From Tissierellales bacterium (GTDB lineage Bacteria > Bacillota > Clostridia > Tissierellales > Sedimentibacteraceae): a stretch of 64,000 bases of DNA. Both the position numbers and the translations under genes were made by a program. Position 1 is the stretch's first letter. Every line of letters starts with the position of its first letter. The notes below the pieces were generated by a model. The model saw nothing but the letters and a program-made list of their open reading frames with translations. It had not been told where the DNA came from and ran no database searches. Positions 44,681-52,730 of this stretch are shown here, piece by piece. The stretch covers positions 146,310 through 210,309 of the forward strand of contig JAHDQO010000005.1 of the NCBI GenBank assembly GCA_018433765.1. Reading direction: 5' to 3'.

Positions 44681-44743
44681 AATGAAAAAACTATCAACTA
44701 CTAAAAAAGTGGAAAGCAGGAAGCTGGAAAAGTTCGAAGGTTT

Positions 44744-45044
44744 GAAAGTTGGAAATGATTCCGTGTTTTCCGTGTCCTTCCGTGGTTAAATATAAGTATA
44801 AGATTTACGAAGAATGAGTAAATCAACAATGTTACTCGTTACTCATTACTAATTACTCGTTTATTATCAATTATCAAAGCGTCATCCTGAGCGATAGTCG
44901 AAGGATCTTAAATAGTTGGAAAGCAGAAAGTTGGAAATGATTCCGTGTTTTCCGTGTCCTTCCTTGGTTAAATATAAGTATAAGATTTACGAAGAATGAG
45001 TAAATCAACAATGTTACTCGTTACTCATTACTAATTACTCGTTT
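44744..45044 (+). repeat. 119-bp direct repeat with CCTGAGCG module between copies
   Basis: Positions 44744-44862 and 44926-45044 match at 118 of 119 bases (one G to T in the third CCGTG). Each copy runs GAAAGTTGGAAATGATTCCG, the three-part CCGTG module, TAAGTATAAGATTTACG, GAATGAGTAAATCAACAATG and TTACTCGTTACTCATTACT. The 63 bases between hold GTCATCCTGAGCG..CGAAGGATCTT (44881-44909). Confidence 0.92.
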
Positions 45045-45063
45045 TTTATGAAAGGATATTTTT

Positions 45064-45888
45064 ATGATTTATATTACAACAGCAATGTATATTGAAGCAG
45101 CTCCATTTATTAAAAAATTAGGCCTTAAGAAGAAAGAAGGATATGGGAAATATCAGGTATTTAAAAATGAAGAATTAATACTGGTTATTACAGGTACAGG
45201 TATCATAAATGCTGCTGCTGGTATATCATTTGTATTTGGTAAAGAACTAATTAGCAAGAATGATATAATCATGAACATTGGTATCTGTGGTGCAAAAAAA
45301 GATAAATTTCATATTGGAGACTGTATAATGTGCAGTAAGATTATTGATAAATGTACAAGTAAAACTTATTATCCTGATATACTGTACAAGCATCCTTTTA
45401 AAGAATCTAGTATATTAACTGTTTATCAATCTATTTATGATGAACAAATAGATTCTGAGTGTGTGGACATGGAATCATCAGGCTTTTATACAGCAGTAAG
45501 TGCCTTTGTATATCAGCATAATATACATATAATAAAAATAGTATCTGATTATATGAATGGAAAAATAGAAAAAGATTTTATAAAAAATACTATAGAAGAA
45601 AAAAGTGATATAATTATAAATTGGATAAAAGAAAGAATAGAAAATGTTGATGAAAGTATTAAAATACTTAATCACGAAGAAATATTAACAATAAAAGAAA
45701 TATCAAAAGTTCTCAAACTTACTGAAACTATGAGACATGAATTTATTAAATTATGTGAAAACTACAAAGTTAGAAACAATGATATAATAAGCATACTTAA
45801 TTCGTATAAGAATGTAGAAATATGCACACAGAAAAGAGAAGGGAAGAGGTTATTTAATGAAATTAGACAGCAGCTTATTAAATTCTGA
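45064..45888 (+). CDS. MTA/SAH nucleosidase-like protein paired with an SPL-like enzyme
   Basis: The 274-residue protein has a nucleoside phosphorylase-fold domain (residues 1-200) and a helical C-terminal tail of about 70 residues that is not part of MTAN. MTAN active-site equivalents are present: Glu in TTAMYIEAAP, VDMESSGFYTA near residue 139, and Asp in IVSDYMNG. MTAN enzymes split methylthioadenosine, S-adenosylhomocysteine and 5'-deoxyadenosine. The gene overlaps the radical SAM gene behind it by 32 bases, so it may clear 5'-deoxyadenosine from that enzyme or act on a nucleoside substrate (inference). The tail (EEILTIKEISKVLKLTE) resembles a small helical binding module. Start: ATG 45064 with GAAAGGATATTTTT. 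Confidence 0.72.
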   Translation: MIYITTAMYIEAAPFIKKLGLKKKEGYGKYQVFKNEELILVITGTGIINAAAGISFVFGKELISKNDIIMNIGICGAKKDKFHIGDCIMCSKIIDKCTSKTYYPDILYKHPFKESSILTVYQSIYDEQIDSECVDMESSGFYTAVSAFVYQHNIHIIKIVSDYMNGKIEKDFIKNTIEEKSDIIINWIKERIENVDESIKILNHEEILTIKEISKVLKLTETMRHEFIKLCENYKVRNNDIISILNSYKNVEICTQKREGKRLFNEIRQQLIKF

Positions 45889-46867
45889 TTTTTCACATAT
45901 TTATATTGAAAAAAGTGTTTTAAAACATTATAAAACAAAGAAAATTATAAAATATTTTAATAAATCAAAAATCATTGAAATAGATCATTACAAAGATATT
46001 TTTTCAAGAACAAATCAATCATTTAAACACCAAAAGAATAGTAAAAAATTAATATTAGCACAAAAGAAAGATAACTTTGTATATAATGGTTCTGAAATGT
46101 GCGATGATTTTGGGAACGAGAACTTTTATTATACAAGTGATATAATGAACTGTATATATAACTGTGAATACTGTTATCTTCAAGGAATGTATACTTCAGC
46201 CAACATTGTAGTCTTCGTAAACATAGAAGATACAATAAGAAAGGTTAGAGAAATTAGTAAATCAAAAAAGATATATCTATGCATATCTTATGATTCAGAT
46301 ATTTTAGCATTAGAAAATATTGCACGATTTACAGAAGATTGGTACAATGAAGCAGTTAACAATAAAAATATTACTATAGAACTTAGAACTAAAAGTGCTA
46401 ATTTTAAATCAATATCAAATATTATTCCAGTAGATAACTTTATTTTAGCATGGACTCTTTCGCCTGAATTCATAACTCGTAATTTTGAAGGAGGAACACC
46501 TAGTTTAAATAATAGACTTAATTCTGTTAAACAAGCTGTTGAAAAAGGATGGAAAATAAGACTATGCATTGATCCAATACTATATATAAAAGATTTTGAG
46601 AAATATTATGATGAGATGATATCAACTATATTTAATAAAATAGATAGTAATAAAATTAATGACATAAGTATTGGAACATTTAGAGTAGGTAAAGAACTTT
46701 ATAAAAACATGAAATATAAAAATAAGAAATCTTATTTGTTAGCCTATCCATTTGTAGATAAAGAAGGATATGTGTGTTATACTGAAAAGCATAGAAAACA
46801 ACTTATAGAGTTTGTTAATCAAACACTTAAAAAGTATATAGACAGTAAAAAAATATTTATATACTAA
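45857..46867 (+). CDS. Spore photoproduct lyase-like radical SAM protein
   Basis: The 336-residue radical SAM enzyme has C-x3-C-x2-C in NCIYNCEYCYLQG (cysteines near residues 96, 100 and 103). Other SPL-family blocks are VFVNIEDTI, SYDSDILALENI, IELRTKSANFKSI, AWTLSPEFITRNFEGGTP and RLCIDPILYI. True SPL repairs the UV spore photoproduct and needs a conserved Cys in the SCTSDI-like segment (Cys141 in B. subtilis). Here the equivalent segment reads ISYDSDI, with Tyr at that place by my alignment and a Cys three residues earlier. It may therefore be a divergent SPL or a different activity. It overlaps the nucleosidase gene by 32 bases, with GGGAAGAGG before the ATG. Confidence 0.8.
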   Translation: MKLDSSLLNSDFSHIYIEKSVLKHYKTKKIIKYFNKSKIIEIDHYKDIFSRTNQSFKHQKNSKKLILAQKKDNFVYNGSEMCDDFGNENFYYTSDIMNCIYNCEYCYLQGMYTSANIVVFVNIEDTIRKVREISKSKKIYLCISYDSDILALENIARFTEDWYNEAVNNKNITIELRTKSANFKSISNIIPVDNFILAWTLSPEFITRNFEGGTPSLNNRLNSVKQAVEKGWKIRLCIDPILYIKDFEKYYDEMISTIFNKIDSNKINDISIGTFRVGKELYKNMKYKNKKSYLLAYPFVDKEGYVCYTEKHRKQLIEFVNQTLKKYIDSKKIFIY

Positions 46868-46884
46868 TCGAATCAAAATTTTGA

Positions 46885-47050
46885 ACGCCATCCTGAACGT
46901 TAGTCTAAGGATTTTTACTTAATCAAAAGTAAAAGTTAAAAAGTTGGAAAAAGACGAAAATCAGTGTATTTCCGTGTTCTTCCGTGGTGAATAATAAAAG
47001 ATTTACGAATGAGTAAATCAATCAATTATCAATTATAAAATTATCAACTA
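46885..47050 (+). repeat. Mosaic repeat modules before the histidine phosphatase gene
   Basis: A diverged CCATCCTGAACG..CTAAGGATTT module (46888-46915), AAAAAGTTGGAAAAAG, a three-part CCGTG module (46962-46991), a shortened GATTTACG-AATGAGTAAATC hairpin (47000-47019) and CAATTATCAATTATAAAATT with TATCAACTAT follow one another. No gene is present. Confidence 0.7.
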
Positions 47051-47071
47051 TAAAAAAGTATGGAGGTAAAT

Positions 47072-47698
47072 ATGACTGATATTTATATTACTAGGCATGG
47101 ACAAACTGTGTGGAACAAAGAAGGTAAAATACAGGGAAGATTAAATTCAGACTTAACAGAAAAGGGAATAGTGGGAGCCGAACTTTTATCAGAAAGAATA
47201 AAAGATATTAAACTAGATTATATATTATCAAGCCCTATAGAAAGAGCATTAAAAACAGCACAAATCGCAAGAGGTCAAAAAAAAGTTGATATAATCAAAT
47301 TTGATGGATTAAAAGAGATTGACTGTGGTGATTTTGAAGGAAAACTTTTAGAAAATGTAATGAAGAACCATCCTGATGTGTATAAAAAAATAGTAGATGA
47401 CCCTTTTAATCAAAGATATCCTAATGGAGAAAATCTTAAAGAATTTTATGACAGAGTATCAAAATGTTTTCAGGAAATATTAGATAACTATAAAAACAAA
47501 ACAATTTTAATAGTAGGACACGGCGGTACAATTAGAGCCATAGAGTCCTATGTGAAAAAAGAAAAAATACAAAATAGCTGGTTTTTAAACATTGTAGAAA
47601 ACTGTAGTTTAACTCACTTAATAGTTAATGAAGACAAGATTGATTTAGATTTTTATAACGACACAAAACACTTAGAAACAGCAGTTGAAACAATATAA
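47072..47698 (+). CDS. Histidine phosphatase family protein (phosphoglycerate mutase-like)
   Basis: The 208-residue cytosolic phosphatase has the catalytic RHG in YITRHGQTVWN, the second Arg in SSPIERALKTAQIA, the Glu region LKEIDCGDFEG and the last His in LIVGHGGTIRAIES. It belongs to the CobC/PhoE-like branch of small-molecule phosphatases; the substrate is not readable. ATG 47072 sits five bases after GGAGG; an earlier in-frame ATG at 47060 overlaps the SD. It is monocistronic between two mosaic repeat regions. Confidence 0.88.
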   Translation: MTDIYITRHGQTVWNKEGKIQGRLNSDLTEKGIVGAELLSERIKDIKLDYILSSPIERALKTAQIARGQKKVDIIKFDGLKEIDCGDFEGKLLENVMKNHPDVYKKIVDDPFNQRYPNGENLKEFYDRVSKCFQEILDNYKNKTILIVGHGGTIRAIESYVKKEKIQNSWFLNIVENCSLTHLIVNEDKIDLDFYNDTKHLETAVETI

Positions 47699-47714
47699 TA
47701 AATAACATAAAAAT

Positions 47715-47936
47715 GGAAAGTGAAAAGATAAAAGTTATGGAAGTTTTACTTCTTAAAACAAGAATAGTATAATTTTTGCAAGAAAATTAATACCATGTTA
47801 CTCGTTTCTTGTTACTACTAACTCGTTCAGCATGTCATCTTGAGCGTAAGTCGAAGGATCTTAAGTTAGTTAGAAAGTAAAAAGTTGGAGAAAAAGATAT
47901 TCCGTGTATTTCCGTGTTCTTCTGTGGCTAATTATA
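47715..47936 (+). repeat. Mosaic repeat modules, degenerate version
   Basis: AAAAGATAAAAGTTATGGAAG with a GTTTTACTTCTTAAAAC hairpin, ACCATGTTACTCGTTTCTTG, GTCATCTTGAGCGTAAG..AAGGATCTT (47834-47862), AAAGTTGGAG, and a three-part CCGTG module with CTGTGGCTAATTA (47899-47934). Same module order as at 43555-43855 and 56166-56515. Confidence 0.8.
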
Positions 47937-47962
47937 AGAAAAAAGTAAAAAGGCAGGTTTTT

Positions 47963-48970
47963 ATGAGTTTTAAAAATAAAAAGGTAGTAGTATTATTATT
48001 AACAATTTCTCTAATAATAACTGTGTCATGCAGTAAAAATAGTGAAACAGATGATGCCAATGATGCACTTATAGAAGAACTAAAACAAAAAAATATAGAA
48101 TTAACAGAAGAAATTGAGAGACTAAATAAAGCAATAGAAGAATCTTCTAAACCAGAAACTAAAGAAGTATTTTCTGATAATAATAGAATTCTAGAAAACT
48201 ATAGAGCATATAGTAAGGACTATACTAAAGAGTTTGAATTTAAATGGATGAATCAAGATTCATGGGATAAAATAGTTGTATATAATGAAGGAGAGTTTGA
48301 TAAGAATAATGTAGTTATTGAAGATGAAAGAATACTTTCAATAAAGCCAATGTATATAACAGGAGAAATCAATAGTTTGTGTACAATAAACGAAGAGGAA
48401 AAAGCAGAAGGTGTAAACTATTTTGATGGAAATGAAACAATAAAATACGTATATCTTTTTAAATCAGGCGATAATTCATACAAAATAGAAGTAGTAGATG
48501 AAGATACAGTATTAATTGATGGACAGCCATATAAAACTAAAATAAATTCTGAATTTTTTGGTAAAAGTCTTATTAAGCATAAATATACCTTGGAACTTAA
48601 AGACATGGTTGATAAAGCTATAAACAGTAATTTATGTATTAGAAAGTATTCAAATTTAAAAGTTAATTCTGACAGCACTTACGATATTACGGATTATCAT
48701 TATAGTTATTTCTTTGATAACAAACTTTATCGAGAAGTTATGGTTGCTACAACTAGTGTAATGAAAATAACTTCTAATCCTTTGTTTTCTGACACAGCCG
48801 AATGCTTCCCTTTAGCACAATTAACATACTATTATTATGGTGAAATAATAAATGTTGAAATTTACAATAAGCATATACATTTACATAATATAAATAATGA
48901 AGATGTTTGGTTTGTAATCAAAAATGAAAATATAAGATATTATAATGATCTTAAAGAAAGAATTAAATAA
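47963..48970 (+). CDS. Predicted lipoprotein of unknown function
   Basis: The 335-residue protein begins with a lipoprotein signal: KNKK, hydrophobic VVVLLLTISLIITVSC with the lipobox Cys near residue 25. A coiled-coil stretch rich in Glu, Leu and Lys follows (EELKQKNIELTEEIERLNKA). The rest is a beta-rich domain with YKIEVVDEDTVLIDGQPYKT and a Tyr-rich middle (SYFFDNKLYREVMV). I do not recognise it. It would be attached to the outer face of the membrane. ATG 47963 is chosen: AGG and a T-rich spacer precede it and the signal peptide starts there. A longer frame to 47885 runs through repeat DNA and would bury the signal. Confidence 0.7.
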   Translation: MSFKNKKVVVLLLTISLIITVSCSKNSETDDANDALIEELKQKNIELTEEIERLNKAIEESSKPETKEVFSDNNRILENYRAYSKDYTKEFEFKWMNQDSWDKIVVYNEGEFDKNNVVIEDERILSIKPMYITGEINSLCTINEEEKAEGVNYFDGNETIKYVYLFKSGDNSYKIEVVDEDTVLIDGQPYKTKINSEFFGKSLIKHKYTLELKDMVDKAINSNLCIRKYSNLKVNSDSTYDITDYHYSYFFDNKLYREVMVATTSVMKITSNPLFSDTAECFPLAQLTYYYYGEIINVEIYNKHIHLHNINNEDVWFVIKNENIRYYNDLKERIK

Positions 48971-49002
48971 ATTTACAACTGTTGACTAGGAGATGATGGC
49001 AA

Positions 49003-50046
49003 ATGTTTTTAACAGTTGAATACGAAAAAGTAAAAGATGACACAATTTTTATTGATGTACGAAGTCCTTCTGAATTTAAAAACGAAACTATAGAGGGAGC
49101 TGTAAATATTCCCATATTAAACGATGAAGAAAGAGCAATAGTAGGAACTGCATATAAGCAGATTAGTGTAGAAGAGGCGAGAAGGTTAGGCATAGAATTT
49201 GTATCTCCTAAAATGCTTTCAATGTATGAAAAAATTGTTGAATTAAAAAAACAAAACAAAAATCTTACAGCTTTTTGTGCAAGAGGAGGATATAGAAGCA
49301 CTTTTTTTGTCAATGCATTTACATCTATAGGAGTTAGGATATCTAAGCTTCAAGGAGGATATAAGCTGTATAGAAAATTTGTGTTGACAAAATTACCAGA
49401 AATCAATGAAAAAATAGCTTATATAGTTGTTCACGGTAATACAGGAGTAGGGAAAACAGAAATACTGCATGTTTTAAAAGAAAAAGGTTTAGATATATTA
49501 GATTTAGAAGGTGCAGCTAATCATAGAGGTTCTTTATTAGGCAGTATAGGACTAGGAGAATGCAGCAGTCAAAAAAGTTTTGAATCTAAGATCTATGACC
49601 AGCTGGACAAAGCTAAATCAAAATATATATTTGTAGAAGCAGAAAGCAAGCGTATAGGAAAAGTTATGGTCCCTCAATATATACATGAAAAAATGAAAAA
49701 AGGAATTCATATATATATAGATGCTGATATTGATTATAGAGTGAATGTACTAAAAAAAGATTATATATTGAATGACAGCTGGATAAATGAATCTATACAG
49801 TCTATAGAAAAACTTAATAAATATATGTCTAAAGAAAAAGTAGAAAAGCTGATTCAAGAAGTTAAAAATAAAAATTTTGATTATATAGCTAAGGAGCTCA
49901 TGCTAAATTACTACGATCCAATGTATCAGCATAAATCAAATCAATACGAATATGCATTATCTTTAAGTGATATAAAAAGCAGTGAAGAAACTGCTGAAAA
50001 AATTGTTGAGTGGTACGAAAATAGTAAAAGAATTTTTCACACGTGA
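49003..50046 (+). CDS. selU: tRNA 2-selenouridine synthase SelU (MnmH)
   Basis: The 347-residue enzyme replaces sulfur by selenium in the wobble 2-thiouridine of tRNA. An N-terminal rhodanese domain has FIDVRSPSEFKNETIEGAVN and the active Cys in AFCARGGYRSTF near residue 91. A P-loop domain follows with VVHGNTGVGKTEIL, then DLEGAANHRGSLLG. The protein needs selenophosphate, so the organism should carry selD. GGAGATGATGGCAA is the SD. Its final codons (KRIFHT) lie in a palindrome shared with the convergent zinc-ribbon gene; the two coding regions overlap by ten bases. Confidence 0.94.
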   Translation: MFLTVEYEKVKDDTIFIDVRSPSEFKNETIEGAVNIPILNDEERAIVGTAYKQISVEEARRLGIEFVSPKMLSMYEKIVELKKQNKNLTAFCARGGYRSTFFVNAFTSIGVRISKLQGGYKLYRKFVLTKLPEINEKIAYIVVHGNTGVGKTEILHVLKEKGLDILDLEGAANHRGSLLGSIGLGECSSQKSFESKIYDQLDKAKSKYIFVEAESKRIGKVMVPQYIHEKMKKGIHIYIDADIDYRVNVLKKDYILNDSWINESIQSIEKLNKYMSKEKVEKLIQEVKNKNFDYIAKELMLNYYDPMYQHKSNQYEYALSLSDIKSSEETAEKIVEWYENSKRIFHT

Positions 50047-50057
50047 AAAATTCTTTT
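50026..50057. terminator. Palindromic bidirectional terminator inside two overlapping stop regions
   Basis: AAAAGAATTTTTCAC-AC-GTGAAAAATTCTTTT is a perfect 15-bp inverted repeat followed by CATTTTTTCTTTT. The selU stop (50044-50046) and the opposite gene's stop (50039-50037) both lie in it, so the proteins end KRIFHT and KRIFHV. Confidence 0.85.
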
Positions 50058-50759
50058 CATTTTTTCTTTTGCCATTTCAGGCAGTTTATAGTGCAAACTT
50101 GCTAACATTAGTGAAAAACCTAACAAACTAGTAAATACTATCAGTGACCATGTAAGTCTTAGAGAATTATATATATTTAATGAAATTACTGCTTCAATTA
50201 TTAATATAAATATACTAAGTCCAATGCATATGTAAATAGGAATAAAAATGAAATGTATCTTATGTTTACTCTTTGTGTATACTAGATGCATGATAGTGAA
50301 AATTGTGACACCAGATAAAGTAATAGGCAGTGAATATGTCAGAGACCATGTAATACTATTATCAATGTAATCAAGTAAAAGATTTAAAGCTATTGTGGTT
50401 GCTCCAAAAAGGATAACTCTTATTTTAATTGAATGAATATATCCCATTAATAAAAAAAGATATATTATTGCTGATGTTAAGCAGAATATAGTTCCGGTAG
50501 TATAAGTAGATATAGAATGATTATAAATACCTATAGCTGCTAAAATTAATATTGATTCTAAGCCTAAGAGAAAGACTGTTATAAAAAACTTATTTCTCAT
50601 GGATTCTATTTTTTTAGGATATATATTTTTAGCTTTAGGAAATTTATTATTTTCTTTATTGTTCTGCATGCCATATATATCAGGTATAGTGAAATCACAT
50701 AAAGGACATGTTTTAACATGATCATCTATTTCAATACCGCATTTTGGACAATACGCCAT
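50037..50759 (-). CDS. Zinc-ribbon membrane protein (DUF6320-like)
   Basis: The 240-residue protein has an N-terminal zinc ribbon, YCPKCGIEIDDHVKTCPLCD (four Cys, CxxC twice), a polar linker to about residue 55, and six hydrophobic helices such as FFITVFLLGLESILILAAIG and TGTIFCLTSAIIYLFLLMGY. It resembles the DUF6320 family that I recall beside condensation-type acyltransferases, and such a gene lies upstream on the same strand here. The role is unknown; the pair may build or sense a lipid or ester. A 109-bp repeat copy is inserted between the two genes. The SD is GGAGAAAATTA. Confidence 0.72.
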   Translation of the reverse strand: MAYCPKCGIEIDDHVKTCPLCDFTIPDIYGMQNNKENNKFPKAKNIYPKKIESMRNKFFITVFLLGLESILILAAIGIYNHSISTYTTGTIFCLTSAIIYLFLLMGYIHSIKIRVILFGATTIALNLLLDYIDNSITWSLTYSLPITLSGVTIFTIMHLVYTKSKHKIHFIFIPIYICIGLSIFILIIEAVISLNIYNSLRLTWSLIVFTSLLGFSLMLASLHYKLPEMAKEKMKRIFHV

Positions 50760-50784
50760 AATTAATTTTCTCCTCTCGTATTTT

Positions 50785-51008
50785 AAATGAGTAACAAAAA
50801 TACAGTTGATAGTTGATAGTGTATAGTTAATAATTAATGTTATAAATTTTCTTACTAAAATTTATATTTATTTTGTTTTACGAAGAAAAACTACCATAAC
50901 TTTTATCTTTTCACTTTTCACTTTTATCTTATTTGTTTCTCATTTCTTAATTCAATAACTTTGCTTGAATTTTCCACTAACTATCAAATATCAATTATTA
51001 ACTATCAA
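50785..51008 (-). repeat. Mosaic repeat region, inverted copy C
   Basis: 50789-50897 is the reverse complement of copies A (43660) and B (56272), with one difference from A over 109 bases. Beyond it come AAGTGAAAAG/ATCTTTTCAC phrases (50907-50930) and TATCAAATATCAATTATTAAC (50986-51006). It separates two genes of one presumed operon and should be transcribed. Confidence 0.85.
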
Positions 51009-51014
51009 CTAAAC

Positions 51015-52298
51015 TTATGTGTTTGTTTCTATTTTTATAGGTAATCCCATTTTTCTAAGTTTTGTAAAAAAGTTTCTTTCTATGCTACGATTTGTTGTGA
51101 GGCTTCCAAAAGAAATACATGTTTTATTGTTATAACTTAGCATACCCATTTTAATTAAGTTTCCTTCACTTGGAGGTGGATATATATCTATTCTATCTAC
51201 ATGAGCAGCAAGAGGTTCAGGTAATATTACTTTGCCTAAGTTTGAAATACCGCTAGTAAAATTTATTTCTCCATAATGGCTGTATACCCAAGGCATACCT
51301 AAATTTTTAATGGGTAAAGGTATGAGTTTTATTTTCCATGATATTTCATTTTTTACATTGCGACTTATGTATTGGTTAATATATTTTTTATTCAACCTTA
51401 AACCGAAGTAATGATCAATATATGTAATTATTTCTTCAAATGAATACTGACCTAACCTTGGGTCAATAGAAGGTGTTAAACTAACGAAGAAATTTCTAAG
51501 CGTATTTGAAGGAAACAAATTCCTTAAATTTACTGGTACATTTATTGTGACAGGTCTAGCTCTTTTGATTTTTTTTATTTTTTCTAAATTAATGTATTCT
51601 AATATACTTTCAAAATAAACTGCTAAAACAAATTTTGTTACTGTGGTATTATATGATTTAGCTAATGAATAAAATTTATCAGTTGGAATTATACCTGTAA
51701 TTATGTAATATTCACCTTTTTTATTTAATGGAAAAGATAAATGAAATGCTTTATTTAATTTTGGCGGTTCAGGTATTTTGCTGTTATAATATTTATGAAA
51801 AGCATCTTCATAAACTTCACCTGAAGTAAAATCTATATCTAATAATTCTTTAATGCATTTATCAGTTAGCCCTTTTAATTTACAGTAAGAAGCAAGAATA
51901 GCTTTAAGAAAAACAATAGCACCTGATCCATCAGTTACACTGTGAGAAATTTCAATACTTATTCTGTTTTTGTAATAAATGACTCTAAAAGGTTGAGTTT
52001 TTCTTTCTTTAAAATCTAAAAACATACAAGGATAATAAGATTCTTCTTGTACTATAGGTGTAAAAGAAGCTTCTTCAAAGTAATACCAGAATAAACCTCT
52101 TCTCAGTCTTACATTAAAATGTTTAAACAAAGGTAAGATATTGTTTAAAGCTTCTTGAAGCACAACAGCGTCTACATTTTCATATAATATTGCTGATAAA
52201 CGGAAAACAGTAGATACTCTAGTTGAAACAATAGACGGATAAAGTTTAGCAGCATTGTCTAATTTAAACCACTTTCTGTCTTTAACATTTTTTTTCAT
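51015..52298 (-). CDS. Condensation-domain-like acyltransferase
   Basis: The 427-residue protein resembles the CoA-dependent acyltransferase/condensation superfamily. It has the catalytic HxxxDG as ISHSVTDGSGAIVFLKAIL near residue 133 and the structural motif region TINVPVNLRNLFPSNTLRNFF near 250. Family members transfer acyl groups to alcohols or amines; clostridial relatives are often labelled alcohol acetyltransferase. No NRPS modules adjoin, so stand-alone lipid or surface ester formation is more likely. AAAGGAAAAG lies upstream of ATG 52298. It is followed on the same strand by the zinc-ribbon membrane gene. Substrates cannot be read from the sequence. Confidence 0.72.
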   Translation of the reverse strand: MKKNVKDRKWFKLDNAAKLYPSIVSTRVSTVFRLSAILYENVDAVVLQEALNNILPLFKHFNVRLRRGLFWYYFEEASFTPIVQEESYYPCMFLDFKERKTQPFRVIYYKNRISIEISHSVTDGSGAIVFLKAILASYCKLKGLTDKCIKELLDIDFTSGEVYEDAFHKYYNSKIPEPPKLNKAFHLSFPLNKKGEYYIITGIIPTDKFYSLAKSYNTTVTKFVLAVYFESILEYINLEKIKKIKRARPVTINVPVNLRNLFPSNTLRNFFVSLTPSIDPRLGQYSFEEIITYIDHYFGLRLNKKYINQYISRNVKNEISWKIKLIPLPIKNLGMPWVYSHYGEINFTSGISNLGKVILPEPLAAHVDRIDIYPPPSEGNLIKMGMLSYNNKTCISFGSLTTNRSIERNFFTKLRKMGLPIKIETNT

Positions 52299-52544
52299 TA
52301 TTGTCTTTTCCTTTATTATTTACTTCTATATTATATAATTTAACCAATATATTATTAATATAATATAAATTTTAACATATTATAAGTATATATTAAAGTA
52401 TATATAGAATCTATAATCATAAAAGTTATAGTGAAATGTAAAAATATTAATAAAAATTATAAAATATTCATTATAGTGCAATTCTACTATATTATTGGTA
52501 TTGAAGCATAAGTTAAATAAAAAAATGCAATGAAATAAAACAAT

Positions 52545-52573
52545 CTTGCAAAAATAGCTTGCAAGGTTTTTTT
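52545..52573 (+). terminator. Terminator-like hairpin overlapping the next promoter
   Basis: CTTGCAA-AAATAGC-TTGCAAG is followed by GTTTTTTT. No plus-strand gene precedes it within the 246-base gap, which is otherwise AT-rich with no recognised feature. Its 3' arm supplies the minus-35 of the following promoter. Confidence 0.6.
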
Positions 52574-52587
52574 ATTTGTGATAAAAT
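52559..52587 (+). promoter_or_regulatory. Promoter of the Re-citrate synthase gene
   Basis: TTGCAA (52559-52564), a 17-base spacer and TAAAAT (52582-52587, with TG upstream) form a good sigma-A promoter. Transcription would begin near 52594 and leave a leader of about 137 bases, which contains a TGCAT..ATGCA inverted repeat around 52668-52692. Confidence 0.65.
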
Positions 52588-52730
52588 AACGCCATTAAAC
52601 AATGAAAGGACTTAATAAATAATATATAAATGAGTAAAACTATTAGCCTGTTGATTTTCAGACTAAGTGCATTATTTTGACGTTTGATGCAAAAATCGAA
52701 ATAAATCTTGCAAAAAAAGGAGAGGTAATA

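Noticed and set aside
43555..45050. Insertion sequence remnants
   Set aside because: Repeated DNA is present, but no transposase fragment, terminal inverted repeat pair or target duplication could be read.
47885..47962. N-terminal extension of the 47.96 kb lipoprotein
   Set aside because: It translates the CCGTG repeat module and would place 26 residues before a good signal peptide; ATG 47963 has a better context.
52630..52680. 16-codon leader peptide before the Re-citrate synthase gene
   Set aside because: No SD and no run of a regulatory amino acid; kept only as a note in the leader finding.
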